A stretch of DNA of 64,000 nt. Origin: Gammaproteobacteria bacterium (lineage in GTDB: Bacteria > Pseudomonadota > Gammaproteobacteria > Pseudomonadales > Azotimanducaceae). Below the pieces are notes generated by a model, which saw only the letters and a list, made by a program, of their open reading frames with translations, was not told the DNA's origin and did no database searches. Below, piece by piece: positions 16,208-26,509 of the stretch (its first letter is position 1; each line of letters begins with the position of its first letter). The stretch is from assembly GCA_030425195.1 (NCBI GenBank), contig JAUIAV010000004.1, forward strand, positions 1 to 64,000, read 5' to 3'. The position numbers and the translations under genes are program-made.

Positions 16208-18109
16208 GTGAACAGTAGTTACAAGGGCACGAATTTCGTATTCGGCGACTTCCAGCTGCACGCCTACGATGGTCGGTTGCGCCGTATCCCCGATGGCCAT
16301 TGCGTCGTACTGCCACCGACGTTGCTCGAGATACTGCTGACTCTCGTCGAGGACGCGGGACAGGTCGTCGCTAAGCAGCAGTTCCTGGATCGGGTGTGGC
16401 CAGAGCGTGTGGTCGAGGAAGGGAATCTATCCAGAAACGTGTCCAATCTCCGCAAGATTCTGGAGGATGATGCACAGCATCCGCGGTACATCGAAACTGC
16501 CGCCGGTAGAGGGTATCGGTTTGTCGCCGACGTATCGGTAGAAGCAGCAGCTGAAACCTCTGTCAACACGCCACCAGAACCAGCGTCCAGCAACAGCGGG
16601 TCAAGATTCACCGCGCTTTTGGTATCGGGCCTGGTCCTCTGCGTTGTTGCCGCAGCCACGCTCCTTACAACCCCCTCTCAACCCGACAGCACGGCCGATT
16701 CACGGATCGCGTTACAGATACGTTCGCTGGCTGTTTTGCCGTTCGAGAATCTTTCCGGTGATCCCGGCCAGAACTGGTTCGCTGATGGCATGACGGAAGA
16801 ACTCATATCAACTCTGGCGAGCATTGGGGAACTGGATCTGACCTCCCGCACTTCCTCCATGCAATATCGCAACAGCGAAAAGGCACTGCCCACAATCGCA
16901 AGGGAACTCGGCGTCCGTGGCATCGTCGAGGGTAGCGTAGTGAGATCCGCTGACCAGGTCAGGCTGTCAGTCCGACTGATCGATGCTGAATCTGACCGGT
17001 CGTTGTGGTCCGCAAGCTTCGAGCGCGAGGCCTCCGAATCTTTCTCCATGCACGGGGAAATCGTCGTGCAGCTGGCAGATCAGCTCGGCATCGAGCTTCC
17101 TTCCGCGCAGGAGTTGCGGCTCAATCGGCGGGCCCCGATAGATCAGGTTGCACATGAAGCCTACCTACTGGGCCGCCATTTCAAGAATAAGAGAACGGTC
17201 GAATCGCTGCAGCAGGCGATTGCATATTTCGATCGCGCGATTGAGATTGAACCAGAATTCTCGCGTGCGTATGCGGCAAAAGCCGACACCTATCTGTCGC
17301 TCGCGAGCTGGCAGGGGCCCAGCCGGGAACTGTGGCCAAAGGCACGATCAGCCGCAGATGCAGCAATCGCACTGGATCGTAATGACGCGGAGGCTTTGAT
17401 TGTGCGCGCGGGAGCGTTGCTCTGCCATGATCTCGATGCAAAAGCAGCAGAACCCATCTATCTGCAGGCGCTGGAACTCAACCCGAACAACACGCTGTCG
17501 ATCCATCGCTACTCCTATAGTTTGATGACTCAGGGGCGGTTCGACGAGAGTATCGGATGGGCCCGCAAGGCACTGCGGCTCAATCCGGTGTCAGCCAGCC
17601 TGAACGTGGCCCTGGGGCAGCGTTTTCACTACGCTCGGCAGTATGACGAAGCAGTGCAGCAACTGGAGCATGCGCTGGCATTGAATCCGAATTACCCGGA
17701 AGCGCATCGGGTGCTTGGACTGGTATATCTGCAGACGGGTAAGGCTCGGGAAGCAATCGTGGCGCTGAAACTGGCTCACCAACTGGGCGGTGGCCCCGGG
17801 GTTGTCGGCGAGCTTGGATACGCCTATGCCCGCGCCGGACAGACCGATGATGCCCTGACGCAACTTACCATTCTGGAGTCGATGGCTCTGAAAGGCAGGG
17901 ACACTGCGTATGGTTTTGCCCTCGTACTCCATGGCCTTGGCAACTCGGACCAGGCGTTCACCTGGCTAGAGCGGGCATATGGCGAGCGGGATTTCCGCAT
18001 GATCTACCTGCGAATTGAGCCCATCTGGGACGACCTGCGTGACGATGCTCGCTTCGAGGCATTTCTCAAGCGCATCGGATTCGAACCGCAGGAAATGCAC
18101 GCTGCATAG
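16208..18109 (+). CDS. Membrane-anchored winged-helix regulator with TolB-like and TPR domains
   Basis: 633 aa, GTG start with AGGAGGCAGGAGAG just upstream. Order: OmpR/PhoB-type winged helix (residues about 10-105, ending in GRGYRFVADV), linker, one transmembrane helix (about 137-160), a TolB-like N-terminal domain (SLAVLPFENLSGDPGQNWF onward, about 172-295), then TPR repeats to the C-terminus (about 315-610). This CadC/ToxR-like architecture puts the sensor in the periplasm and the DNA-binding domain inside. The following gene encodes an exported PD40 propeller, a candidate ligand partner or target. Codon and base use here look less GC-biased than in neighbouring operons. Confidence 0.87.
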   Translation: MNSSYKGTNFVFGDFQLHAYDGRLRRIPDGHCVVLPPTLLEILLTLVEDAGQVVAKQQFLDRVWPERVVEEGNLSRNVSNLRKILEDDAQHPRYIETAAGRGYRFVADVSVEAAAETSVNTPPEPASSNSGSRFTALLVSGLVLCVVAAATLLTTPSQPDSTADSRIALQIRSLAVLPFENLSGDPGQNWFADGMTEELISTLASIGELDLTSRTSSMQYRNSEKALPTIARELGVRGIVEGSVVRSADQVRLSVRLIDAESDRSLWSASFEREASESFSMHGEIVVQLADQLGIELPSAQELRLNRRAPIDQVAHEAYLLGRHFKNKRTVESLQQAIAYFDRAIEIEPEFSRAYAAKADTYLSLASWQGPSRELWPKARSAADAAIALDRNDAEALIVRAGALLCHDLDAKAAEPIYLQALELNPNNTLSIHRYSYSLMTQGRFDESIGWARKALRLNPVSASLNVALGQRFHYARQYDEAVQQLEHALALNPNYPEAHRVLGLVYLQTGKAREAIVALKLAHQLGGGPGVVGELGYAYARAGQTDDALTQLTILESMALKGRDTAYGFALVLHGLGNSDQAFTWLERAYGERDFRMIYLRIEPIWDDLRDDARFEAFLKRIGFEPQEMHAA

Positions 18110-18203
18110 GATTCCGGTCTTTTTCCGAAGTTTTTCCGATCACGCGAAGGATTGCACTCACTCCAATCGGCAGTCTCTAGGGACCACCAATGATGGAGTT
18201 GAG

Positions 18204-19154
18204 ATGAAAACGTTCATACAGAGTCTTAATCGACCGTCCGGCTATCCGTCGTGTAAGCGGAGCCTGTCGCTCCTGACGGGGAGCATCATGGCGGTTGTTG
18301 TACTGCAAACTCCACCTGCACTGGCAGACGCCTCTTCCTCTAAGGGTCCCGCGTGGGGACAAGGGCACCTGGCTGTGCAAGGTGGCGGTTGTCCGATCGA
18401 AACACCCGATGCCAGAAGTCTCATGTTCGCATCCGGCAGACCGGGCGGTCTCGGTGACATTGATATCTGGACAGTCGATCGAACAGAAATTGGTGCCGAG
18501 TGGAGTGATGCAAAAAACTTGTCAGAACCCGTAAATTCGGATGCGGCCGATTTCTGTCCTTCGCCCACCGACCGGACCCTCCTCTTTGTTTCTACGCGCG
18601 TCCACCCTGGTGCTTGTGGTGGCGCGGACATTTATATGTCTCGACAAAGCCCGGCAGGTGACTGGTCCGAACCAGAGCATCTGCCATGCGCGCCTGAGGG
18701 GCCCAACACTGCAGCGACTGAGCGCAGCCCGTCTATCATCGAGTCGAAACGAGGCACTTTTCTGTTCTTTTCTTCGGCTGGTGAGGCGGGTGACGATGAC
18801 ATTTTCGTGAGCACCGCGAGAGCAGATGGCAGCTTTGGTCCGGGCAGATTGGTGCGCAGATTGAGCACACCAGGTTATCAGGACCAGATGCCCACCATTC
18901 GCAAGCGCAGCGCCTGGAGTTTCGAAATCACCTTCAACTCGGATCGGCCGGGTACAGATGAGGATCCAGCTTACGGCGGTCAGGATGCCTACTGGGCGAA
19001 AGCACGCGTCCTGCCGTTTTGGTGGTCAAAGCCCCGGAACGCTGGTCCCAACGTAAACACCCTGGCGAACGAAACCAGGGCTTCGCTGTCCGCAGATTTG
19101 CAGCGGCTTTATGTTGGACGCGGTGACATCTACGTGAGTGAACGAGAAGAGTAG
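18204..19154 (+). CDS. Exported PD40 beta-propeller protein
   Basis: 316 aa. The start is ATG 18204 with GGAG about 8 nt upstream. A long signal peptide runs to PPALADA. The mature protein has repeated PD40/WD40-like blades: SLMFASGRPGGLGDIDIW, LLFVSTRVHPGACGGADIY, FLFFSSAGEAGDDDIFVS, FEITFNSDRPG and LSADLQRLYVGRGDIYVS. These match the TolB-type D-I-(Y/W)-V pattern. It sits 94 bp after the membrane regulator, and the pair probably forms one unit. Ligand unknown. Confidence 0.75.
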   Translation: MKTFIQSLNRPSGYPSCKRSLSLLTGSIMAVVVLQTPPALADASSSKGPAWGQGHLAVQGGGCPIETPDARSLMFASGRPGGLGDIDIWTVDRTEIGAEWSDAKNLSEPVNSDAADFCPSPTDRTLLFVSTRVHPGACGGADIYMSRQSPAGDWSEPEHLPCAPEGPNTAATERSPSIIESKRGTFLFFSSAGEAGDDDIFVSTARADGSFGPGRLVRRLSTPGYQDQMPTIRKRSAWSFEITFNSDRPGTDEDPAYGGQDAYWAKARVLPFWWSKPRNAGPNVNTLANETRASLSADLQRLYVGRGDIYVSEREE

Positions 19155-19189
19155 TTGTCGTAAGTCGCAAACCCTGCAGCGGCAGGTAT

Positions 19190-19266
19190 TGGCGCCCCGG
19201 ACAGGAATCGAACCTGTAACCTGCCGCTTAGGAGGCGGCCGCGCTATCCAGTTGTGCCACCGGGGC
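19190..19266 (-). tRNA. tRNA-Arg (anticodon CCT)
   Basis: 77-nt cloverleaf on the minus strand. The acceptor GCCCCGG pairs with CCGGGGC. The anticodon stem CCGC/GCGG encloses the loop CTCCTAA, giving CCT, which reads AGG. The T loop is TTCGATT. The 3' CCA is encoded at 19190-19192. Confidence 0.93.
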
Positions 19267-19312
19267 GAAGGGGCTGAACCTACCCGCTATCGGCGGGCCA
19301 GTCCAGTCATGA

Positions 19313-22306
19313 TCAGGTGCCGACGCGGTAGCGCACCTTGAGCACCACCTGGTCGCTGATGGGATCCTCCCAGGCATTCCGGAACAGACGGCTGAAATTC
19401 GCATCCACGGTATCGTCGTAGCCGTTCTTGGTGTACACGAGAAAGACATCCGAGAGCGGCGCGATCTGCCAGCGGTAACGCACTTGGAAGTTCATGCTGG
19501 AGATGTTGAAGTCGTCGGACTCCGCATCCGGTTTGTCGATCTCCTCCAGATCACCCGGCTTCTCCGGTATCTGGTAGAACTTGTCTTCCAGCGCCTTGAT
19601 GCCCACCCACTGCAGCTTCAGGCGCAACTCCTGCCGGGCACTCAGAAAGAAATCCATCTTCAGCTCGGGCCGCCACTCCTCGGCATCGAACGCCGTCATG
19701 TAGCGGTCCTCCTGATGCAGCAGCCAGCCGTCCCGGACCTGATACATGGTACCGAGCGCAAGACTCATCCGGTCCACGGGGCGCCAGTTCACGCCCAGCC
19801 CGGTTTCGAGCCTCTGCCCGTCCACGCCGTCGCCCTCCCACTTGGCCAGCGCCCAGCCGCTGAATGGCTTGGCGTGATCGGTGTTGTAGCCGACCTCCAG
19901 AGACGGACGGTCGTTCACCCGGAAGGTACCGTTGTCGAAACTGTTGCGGTCATCGTATCGGGCAGGGAAATACCTGAGTCCCACTTCCACCACATGCAGA
20001 TTGTTCAGGGTGAACTCGCCTTCGCCGCCCAGACCGCTGCGAACGGCATAGCCGTCCAGATTCTGTTCGTAGCGCAGAAAGGTCTCGATCCGGAAATCAC
20101 GGATCCGCTCGAAACCGGACTTGATCCACTCCGTGCCGATCCGGCCGCCGTTCAGGTCGTTCCTGCTCAGAAAGCCCGCATCGTTCAGATCCAGGCCGCG
20201 ATCGAAGTAGTTGTACTCGAGCAGGTACTTCATCCCCTGCCGGGGTGTGTACGCCACATCCACGAAGGCGCCTCCACCCGTGCCTTCCAGATCCAGATCC
20301 GAATAGAGAAACTGACCGTCCGCCTTCCAGGCTCCACTCGCGGAGAGGAAGTGATAGTCGATACCGGCAGTAGCAGCATCTTCTTCGGGGTGACTCGTCA
20401 ACGTGCTCATGGCACCGAGCGCCCTGTAGGCACCACCCCGGTTGTTTTCGTACAGTATCCGGGCGACGGCGAAATCACGCCCCATGGCTTCCACCGGCGT
20501 ACCGTCATCGGAGACGAGATCGGTATCCTGTTCCGCTGCGCCCATCAGCCCGTAGCGCAGACTACCTACCTGACCGGTCACTTTGCCCGCGCCGTACAGT
20601 TCAGAGGGCTGGCCGCTCTCCTGTGCGGGAAAATCCAGGTCCTCGTCTTCGATCGGAATTCTCGGGCTGCCTCCGATCCTGCGCGTGTTCAGCAGCATGA
20701 TCGGATCCCAGCTGGTCGTTCTCGGCGTGGCTTCGAAAATCTCCCTACCCTCGAGAAAGAAAAGACGCTTCTCCGGAAAGAAGGTTTCGAAGGCGGTCAG
20801 ATTGACGATGACCTCGTCGGCTTCGACGGTACCGAAGTCCGGATTGATGGTCCCAGTCAGCTGGGTGTTGGTCGATGGGCGCCAGAATACGTCGACACCC
20901 GCCTTGGCATCTGTCTCGTTCTCGATCAGGTCAGAGGTGCCCGATGCATAAGGGAAGAGACTCCACTGCTGACGTGGATTCACGTCCGCCAGCTCCAGAG
21001 ACTGGAAGGCGCTCATGAATTTTGGCTGCGAGGGCGGCAGCGCCGGCCAGGCCCAGCGCTCGTCCAGATGAGCCACCACACGGGCGCTGTAGAACCCCAT
21101 CTGCCGTGAGCCGTCCGCCTCCTGCCTGGGCATGGTCATCTGCGACCAGGGTACGAAGAATTCAGCCGACCAGCCCCGCTCCGTTTCCGCGGTCGCTCCC
21201 CACCAGGCACCATCCCAGTTGGAGGAGAACTGTCGCTCCGGCAGCGCCGTACCATCCATCTGCGTATCACCGAGCGCCAGTGTCATCCAGTAGGCATAGC
21301 GCGCGGAACCGGAGGTATCCAGCGTGAAGGACACGTAATCTCGCTGCACATCCCGGTTGTCCCGACTCGACAGACGCCGGACGAGCGTCTCCGCCGGCTG
21401 TTCCATGTCGAAAGAAACATAGACACCACGCTCGGTGTAGAAAAGCCGGACCTCGGTATCGTACGCAGGGGTCACCAGCGTATCCGGCTCTGTCACCTTC
21501 AGCTGTCGGATCGCCATGGCCTGCTGCCAGGCGGTCTCTTCCAGGTGCCCGTCGATTCTTATGTCTGCCAGCTTGTGCTCCCACTGCTGCAGCACCAGGG
21601 GCTCATCCCGGGCTATGGCCACGGTGACGGGCGCCTCAACCGTTGCGGCCATGGGCGCAGCACTCTGCGCGGCCAGTGCCGCGGCCAGAACCCCCGCCTC
21701 ATTGCCCGCCAGGAGAAACGGGCTGGACCAGTCCAGCGCCGCCTGATCCCGGTTCAGCTCGTGCAGCTGGTAACCCTCGGGGGCTTCGTCGATGAGCTTG
21801 TGGTCCTGGGTCCGGTCCGGTCGCACGGGTGCGTTGAAGCCGGGGATGTCGACAGGCTCGGAGGCCGGCACACTGTAACGTTCCGAGTCCGTGCCCATGG
21901 GTTCCAGCGGCGGGAGGTCCGTTGCATAGTCGTCGGCACGATACTCGTCCGTCAGAGCCGGATCACTCAGCGTGTAGTCGGAGTCACTCACCAGAGCAGC
22001 TTCGGTACTCAGCATCCAGGCACGTTCGAAGCCGTTCCGGGCTGCTTCGCTCAGGATGTGATCGGCGATCTCCCGGGTGAGATAGGGACCTGCCAGCACG
22101 CGATACCAGAGTCCGCTGTCCAGCTCGACCTGAGCAATACTGAAGGATTCCGGTAACTGTGCGCTGGCCTGACTTCGGGCGACCTCTGCTTCGTTGAGCT
22201 CACGATAGCTGCCCACGGCTACCCAGTATTCGGAGGCTGCCTGGCTGATGCCGGCCGATAACAGCACGAGCAGGCCAAGACCGTACGCCAAGGTTCGACG
22301 GAACAT
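19313..22306 (-). CDS. SPOR-CBM9-like outer-membrane beta-barrel protein (DUF5916)
   Basis: 997 aa. A signal peptide (to SQA) is followed by a SPOR domain (about 25-95: YWVAVGSYRELNEAEVARSQ and WYRVLAGPYLTREIA). A linker leads to a CBM9-like carbohydrate-binding domain (about 240-400, with IRIDGHLEETAWQQA). The rest (about 400-997) is a DUF5916-type region of alternating beta strands ending in VLKVRYRVGT, a predicted outer-membrane barrel. DUF5916 proteins are usually annotated as surface hydrolase-like. The SPOR domain, which binds denuded peptidoglycan, is an unusual N-terminal addition and could tether the barrel to the wall. Monocistronic, next to tRNA-Arg. Confidence 0.82.
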   Translation of the reverse strand: MFRRTLAYGLGLLVLLSAGISQAASEYWVAVGSYRELNEAEVARSQASAQLPESFSIAQVELDSGLWYRVLAGPYLTREIADHILSEAARNGFERAWMLSTEAALVSDSDYTLSDPALTDEYRADDYATDLPPLEPMGTDSERYSVPASEPVDIPGFNAPVRPDRTQDHKLIDEAPEGYQLHELNRDQAALDWSSPFLLAGNEAGVLAAALAAQSAAPMAATVEAPVTVAIARDEPLVLQQWEHKLADIRIDGHLEETAWQQAMAIRQLKVTEPDTLVTPAYDTEVRLFYTERGVYVSFDMEQPAETLVRRLSSRDNRDVQRDYVSFTLDTSGSARYAYWMTLALGDTQMDGTALPERQFSSNWDGAWWGATAETERGWSAEFFVPWSQMTMPRQEADGSRQMGFYSARVVAHLDERWAWPALPPSQPKFMSAFQSLELADVNPRQQWSLFPYASGTSDLIENETDAKAGVDVFWRPSTNTQLTGTINPDFGTVEADEVIVNLTAFETFFPEKRLFFLEGREIFEATPRTTSWDPIMLLNTRRIGGSPRIPIEDEDLDFPAQESGQPSELYGAGKVTGQVGSLRYGLMGAAEQDTDLVSDDGTPVEAMGRDFAVARILYENNRGGAYRALGAMSTLTSHPEEDAATAGIDYHFLSASGAWKADGQFLYSDLDLEGTGGGAFVDVAYTPRQGMKYLLEYNYFDRGLDLNDAGFLSRNDLNGGRIGTEWIKSGFERIRDFRIETFLRYEQNLDGYAVRSGLGGEGEFTLNNLHVVEVGLRYFPARYDDRNSFDNGTFRVNDRPSLEVGYNTDHAKPFSGWALAKWEGDGVDGQRLETGLGVNWRPVDRMSLALGTMYQVRDGWLLHQEDRYMTAFDAEEWRPELKMDFFLSARQELRLKLQWVGIKALEDKFYQIPEKPGDLEEIDKPDAESDDFNISSMNFQVRYRWQIAPLSDVFLVYTKNGYDDTVDANFSRLFRNAWEDPISDQVVLKVRYRVGT

Positions 22307-22360
22307 GCGTTTCCCGATAGTTATCCGGTGGAGAAAAGTTCGAAATCTTAACAGGTTACG

Positions 22361-23491
22361 TCAGGATGTGAACATGATCATGATCCCGGCAGCCACCGCC
22401 GAGCCGATCACACCGGCGACGTTCGGGCCCATGGCATGCATGAGCAGATAATTGTGTGGATTGGCCTCGAGCCCTACCCGGTTTGCAACCCGGGCGGCCA
22501 TGGGCACGGCGGAAACGCCGGCCGCACCGATCAGCGGATTGATCGGCGTGGCGGAAAGCCGGTTCATGAGCTTGGCCATGAGGACGCCGCTGGCCGTGCC
22601 GATCGCGAACGCCACCATCCCGAGCAGCAGAATGCCGAGCGTGCTCGACTGCAGAAACTGCTCGGCGCTGAGCTTCGAGCCGACTGCCAACCCGAGAAAA
22701 ATCGTGACGACGTTGATGAGCGCGTTCTGGGTGGTATCGCTAAGCCGATCCACCACCCCGCACTCCTTCATCAGGTTGCCGAAGCAGAACATACCGAGCA
22801 GCGGTGCCGCCGAAGGCAGCAGCAACGCGACGAGCAGAAGCAGCAGCAACGGAAACAGGATGCGTTCGGTTCTGGACACTTCCCGGAGCTGGATCATCTC
22901 GATACGACGCTCGGATTCGGTCGTGAGCAGCTTCATGATCGGCGGCTGTATGAGCGGAACGAGCGCCATATAGGAATAAGCGGCCACGGCGATCGCACCG
23001 AGCAGATCCGGCGCCAGGAGACCGGCCACGTAGATGGCCGTCGGCCCGTCCGCACCGCCGATGATGCCGATGGCGGCCGCTTCTCGGACACTGAAATCGA
23101 ACACCCCCGCCGCTGTCAGCCCCAGGGCGCCAAGCAGCGTGGCGAAAATGCCGAACTGAGCGGCCGCGCCCAGAAACAGAGTCTTGGGATTGGCGAGTAA
23201 TGGCCCGAAGTCCGTCATGGCGCCAACGCCCATGAAGATGATCAGCGGAAAGGCTCCGGTCTCGATACCGACCATATAGACGAGGTGCAGAAGTCCATCG
23301 CCGGTGGCGATCTCGACACCCGGGATGTTGCTGAGAATCCCGCCGAAGCCGATGGTGACCAGCAGCAGCGGCTCGAACTTCTTCACGATGGCCAGATACA
23401 GAAGCAGCAGACCGACGCCGATCATCACCGCCTGACCCGGCGTCAGCTGATAGAGGCCGGACCCCTGCCAGATTTCCCGGATGAGCTCCAA
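22361..23491 (-). CDS. oadB: Sodium ion-translocating decarboxylase beta subunit
   Basis: 376 aa integral membrane protein with about nine hydrophobic segments. This subunit couples decarboxylation of the carboxybiotin on the alpha subunit to Na+ export. Diagnostic motifs are [30 protein letters not shown] (with the Na+-site Asp) and [24 protein letters not shown]. The start is TTG 23491, 4 bp after the alpha-subunit stop. It is the last gene of a G-A-B operon. Confidence 0.93.
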   Translation of the reverse strand: MELIREIWQGSGLYQLTPGQAVMIGVGLLLLYLAIVKKFEPLLLVTIGFGGILSNIPGVEIATGDGLLHLVYMVGIETGAFPLIIFMGVGAMTDFGPLLANPKTLFLGAAAQFGIFATLLGALGLTAAGVFDFSVREAAAIGIIGGADGPTAIYVAGLLAPDLLGAIAVAAYSYMALVPLIQPPIMKLLTTESERRIEMIQLREVSRTERILFPLLLLLLVALLLPSAAPLLGMFCFGNLMKECGVVDRLSDTTQNALINVVTIFLGLAVGSKLSAEQFLQSSTLGILLLGMVAFAIGTASGVLMAKLMNRLSATPINPLIGAAGVSAVPMAARVANRVGLEANPHNYLLMHAMGPNVAGVIGSAVAAGIMIMFTS

Positions 23492-23495
23492 ACCG

Positions 23496-25280
23496 TCAGC
23501 CGATACTGAGAAGCGGCTCGCCGACGGCCACCGCGTCTCCCTGCTTCACGTGGACGGCGGTCACCGTGCCATCGCGGGGTGCGGCCACTTCGGTTTCCAT
23601 CTTCATCGCTTCAACGATGAGAACGGGTTGGCCCGCGCGCACGGTATCGCCGACGGCTACGAGCACCTTGAAGACGTTACCCGCAAGCGCAGCGGGTACC
23701 GGTTCACCCTCTCCCGAAGCCGGCGCAGACGCGGGCACGGGTGTGGAGGCAGGCGCAACGCCCGAGAGCTGGCCGCTCTCTGCCACTTCCACCGTGAAGG
23801 ATCGTCCATTGACCCGCACATCGTAGGTGCTCGGTCCCGCCGTAGCTGCAGCACCGGGCACAGGCGCGGGAGCGGTATCCGGCTCCGCTCCCGGCGCGGG
23901 CTCGAAGGCATCCGGATTTCCGCGGTTTTCGAGAAACCTGAGCGCCGTCTGGGCGAACAGCGCATAGGTGAGCACATCGTCCACCGGTTCATCGCAGAGC
24001 GCGAAAGACTTCTCCCGGGAGATTTTTTCCAGCTCGGTGGTCAGGGATTCCATCTCGTCGTTGAGATCGTCCGCCGGCCGGCCCGTGATTTCAGCCGCGC
24101 CGTTCAGCACGCGGGCCTGCAGGTCCGCGTTCCTCGGTGCCGGCGTGGCACCATACTCTCCCTTCAGCACACCGGCCGTCTCGCGGGTGATGTTCTTGTA
24201 ACGCTCGCCGGTGAGCACGTTGATCACCGACTGAGTACCGACGATCTGGGACGTCGGCGTGACCAACGGAATCATGCCCAGATCCTCGCGGACCCGGGGA
24301 ATCTCCTCGAGCACGTCGTCCAGCCTGTCCGTGGCGTTCTGCTCCCGGAGCTGATTTTCCAGATTGGTGAGCATGCCACCCGGCACCTGGGCGACCAGGA
24401 TCCTCGAGTCGACACCACGCAGGCTGCCTTCGAATTTCGCGTACTTCTTTCGGACCTGCCGGAAATACGCGGCGATTTCTTCCAGCAGGTGGATGTCGAG
24501 CCCGGTAGACCTTTCCGTGTCCTCCAGAATCGCCACCAGCGATTCCGTGGCCGAGTGACCGTAAGTCATACTCATGGAGCTGATCGCCGTATCCACGTTG
24601 TCGATGCCTGCTTCTATGGCCTTGAGATAGGTGGCCGTGGACATCCCCGTGGTCGCGTGGCACTGCATGTGAACGGGCAGATCGGTTTCGGTCTTGAGGC
24701 GGCTGACCAGCTCATGAGCCACGTAGGGCTTCAGCAGGCCGGCCATATCCTTGATGCAGATGGAGTGCGCGCCCATGTCCTCGATCTGCCTGCCGAGGTC
24801 GATCCAGAGATCCATGGTGTGCACGGGCGACACCGTATAGGAGATCGTGCCCTGCGCATGCTTGCCCACTTCGATGGTGGCGGCGATGGCCGTCTTCAGA
24901 TTGCGCATGTCATTCATGGCATCGAAGATCCGGAACACGTCCACGCCGTTGACTGCTGCCCGTTCCACGAACCTGCGGACCACGTCGTCGGCGTAGTGGC
25001 GGTATCCGAGAATGTTCTGGCCCCGGAACAGCATCTGCTGCGGTGTATTCGGCATGGCCGCCTTCAGTTGCCGGATACGCTCCCAGGGGTCTTCGCCCAG
25101 ATAGCGGATGCAGGCGTCGAAGGTGGCGCCACCCCAGGACTCCAGGGACCAGAATCCAACCTGGTCCAGCTTTTCCGCGATCGGCAGCATGTCGTCGACG
25201 CGCATGCGGGTGGCCAGCAGGCTCTGGTGGGCGTCTCGCAGCACCAGCTCGGTGATGCCGAGCGGTTTGGCTTCGCTCAT
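23496..25280 (-). CDS. oadA: Oxaloacetate decarboxylase alpha subunit
   Basis: 594 aa. The N-terminal carboxyltransferase domain is of pyruvate-carboxylase type ([48 protein letters not shown]). A Pro/Ala-rich linker (about 465-525) leads to a biotinyl domain with V-E-A-M-K-M-E-T near residue 560. The reaction is oxaloacetate to pyruvate plus CO2 through carboxybiotin. ATG 25280 has GAGG just upstream. The neighbours are oadG before it and oadB after it. Methylmalonyl-CoA decarboxylase is the alternative, but the one-chain carboxyltransferase-biotin fusion favours OadA. Confidence 0.93.
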   Translation of the reverse strand: MSEAKPLGITELVLRDAHQSLLATRMRVDDMLPIAEKLDQVGFWSLESWGGATFDACIRYLGEDPWERIRQLKAAMPNTPQQMLFRGQNILGYRHYADDVVRRFVERAAVNGVDVFRIFDAMNDMRNLKTAIAATIEVGKHAQGTISYTVSPVHTMDLWIDLGRQIEDMGAHSICIKDMAGLLKPYVAHELVSRLKTETDLPVHMQCHATTGMSTATYLKAIEAGIDNVDTAISSMSMTYGHSATESLVAILEDTERSTGLDIHLLEEIAAYFRQVRKKYAKFEGSLRGVDSRILVAQVPGGMLTNLENQLREQNATDRLDDVLEEIPRVREDLGMIPLVTPTSQIVGTQSVINVLTGERYKNITRETAGVLKGEYGATPAPRNADLQARVLNGAAEITGRPADDLNDEMESLTTELEKISREKSFALCDEPVDDVLTYALFAQTALRFLENRGNPDAFEPAPGAEPDTAPAPVPGAAATAGPSTYDVRVNGRSFTVEVAESGQLSGVAPASTPVPASAPASGEGEPVPAALAGNVFKVLVAVGDTVRAGQPVLIVEAMKMETEVAAPRDGTVTAVHVKQGDAVAVGEPLLSIG

Positions 25281-25287
25281 GGTTTCC

Positions 25288-25521
25288 TCATCCGGAATGC
25301 TTTTTACGGTGCCTGGTACGGTGCAGGGCAATGGCTGCAGTGATGGCGGCGACTTCCTCTTCGCTCACACCGGCGGATTCCGGATCGGCCACCGGTTCGA
25401 ACCGTCTGACCAGCGCGGACATGCCCGAGGTGGCGAAGACGAGCAGCGTCAGAAATACGAAGACCGTACCCATGCCGGCCAGCATGAGTTCAACTCCCTG
25501 CTGGAGCAGCTCACTGCTCAC
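25288..25521 (-). CDS. oadG: Oxaloacetate decarboxylase gamma subunit
   Basis: 77 aa, GTG start. A single transmembrane helix ([21 protein letters not shown], residues about 13-33) is followed by a charged, His-containing tail ending [10 protein letters not shown]. In OadG the His-rich C-terminus binds Zn and holds alpha and beta together. Seven bases separate it from oadA. First gene of the operon. Confidence 0.87.
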   Translation of the reverse strand: MSSELLQQGVELMLAGMGTVFVFLTLLVFATSGMSALVRRFEPVADPESAGVSEEEVAAITAAIALHRTRHRKKHSG

Positions 25522-25612
25522 GGCTGTTCATCCGATACTTCGCACACGCCCATGAAAGTACACCGGTTCGACGCCTGAACCAAGGCCGCTTCCCCGATGA
25601 GAGGCCCAAGGT

Positions 25613-26467
25613 CTACTCTCTGCTGCGCATGGCCAGCCAGCCGCCGAAAATCACGGCTGCGCCACCCAGCCAGGTCAAAGGCTCGGGCCGTTCGCTCCAG
25701 AACAGATAGCCAGCCAGAGAAATCCAGATGAGCGCCGTGTATTCGAATGGCGCGATCACGGCCGCATTCGCATGGCGGTAGGCCATGGCCACCAGCAGAT
25801 GTGCCGTGCCGCCACAGATGCCGGCCGTGGCGAAGAGCACCCAGTCCCCTCCCTGCGGCGGCACCCAGTGACCGACCGTCAGAAGGCCCGCAAGCAGCGC
25901 ACTGACGGGGATCGTATAGAAGGCGAGCACCCCGGGGGGCTCCACACCAGCGAGCCGTCGATTGCTGATCGAAAGCAGCGCCCAGCAGAGAGCGGAGCCG
26001 AGAATGGCCAGTGCGGGCGGCGGCAGAGAAAGTGACGTGGGCCGCAGCACCAGGACGACGCCGGCGAACGCGACGCCGATGCCGAGCCACTGATGCAGCC
26101 CCACCCGCTCGTTCAGAAGCGGCCGGGAGAGCAGCACGATGAGCACCGGACCGATGTAGCTCAACAGCAGTGCGGTGACGATGGGCACATGGGCGAGCGC
26201 GTAGAAGAAGCCGAAGTTGGCGCCTGCGGTGAGCAGGCCGCGGTAGATCTGCCAGCCCCAGCGCGGTGTGGCCAGCGAGCGGATGCCGGACTGATAGTGG
26301 CAGATGCACAGCACGATCGGCAGGGCAAACAGCGAGCGCAGCAGAACGATCTGCGGCGTATCGAAGCCGCCAGTGAGTGCTTTCACCGAGATGTCGATAC
26401 CGGCGGCCGTCAGCATGGCCAGAGACATCAGACTGACGCCCAGAAGCGTTCGCTGTTCGGCTGACAT
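25613..26467 (-). CDS. EamA/DMT-family transporter
   Basis: 284 aa from ATG 26467 (in-frame alternatives exist at 26497 and 26530). About ten transmembrane helices form two EamA repeats, the second starting near L-G-S-A-L-C-W-A-L-L-S-I-S. Late motif FEYTALIWISLAGYLFWSERPEPLTWLGGAAVIFGG is typical of the drug/metabolite exporter family. Substrate unknown. Divergent from the hydroxylase gene, sharing a very short promoter region. Confidence 0.83.
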   Translation of the reverse strand: MSAEQRTLLGVSLMSLAMLTAAGIDISVKALTGGFDTPQIVLLRSLFALPIVLCICHYQSGIRSLATPRWGWQIYRGLLTAGANFGFFYALAHVPIVTALLLSYIGPVLIVLLSRPLLNERVGLHQWLGIGVAFAGVVLVLRPTSLSLPPPALAILGSALCWALLSISNRRLAGVEPPGVLAFYTIPVSALLAGLLTVGHWVPPQGGDWVLFATAGICGGTAHLLVAMAYRHANAAVIAPFEYTALIWISLAGYLFWSERPEPLTWLGGAAVIFGGWLAMRSRE

Positions 26468-26509
26468 CGGCTGGCATCGCTGAGTTCGGGCGCGCATTAT
26501 GCACCACCA

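Noticed and set aside
15983-19190. Genomic island integrated at tRNA-Arg(CCT)
   Set aside because: The region 3' of the tRNA looks slightly less GC-rich, but no integrase, direct repeat of the tRNA end or other mobile gene is visible.
19484-21109. 541-aa plus-strand open frame
   Set aside because: Antisense shadow of the SPOR/CBM9/barrel gene; low-complexity composition and no motif.
23481-25343. 620-aa plus-strand open frame
   Set aside because: Antisense to oadA, which has unmistakable catalytic and biotin motifs.
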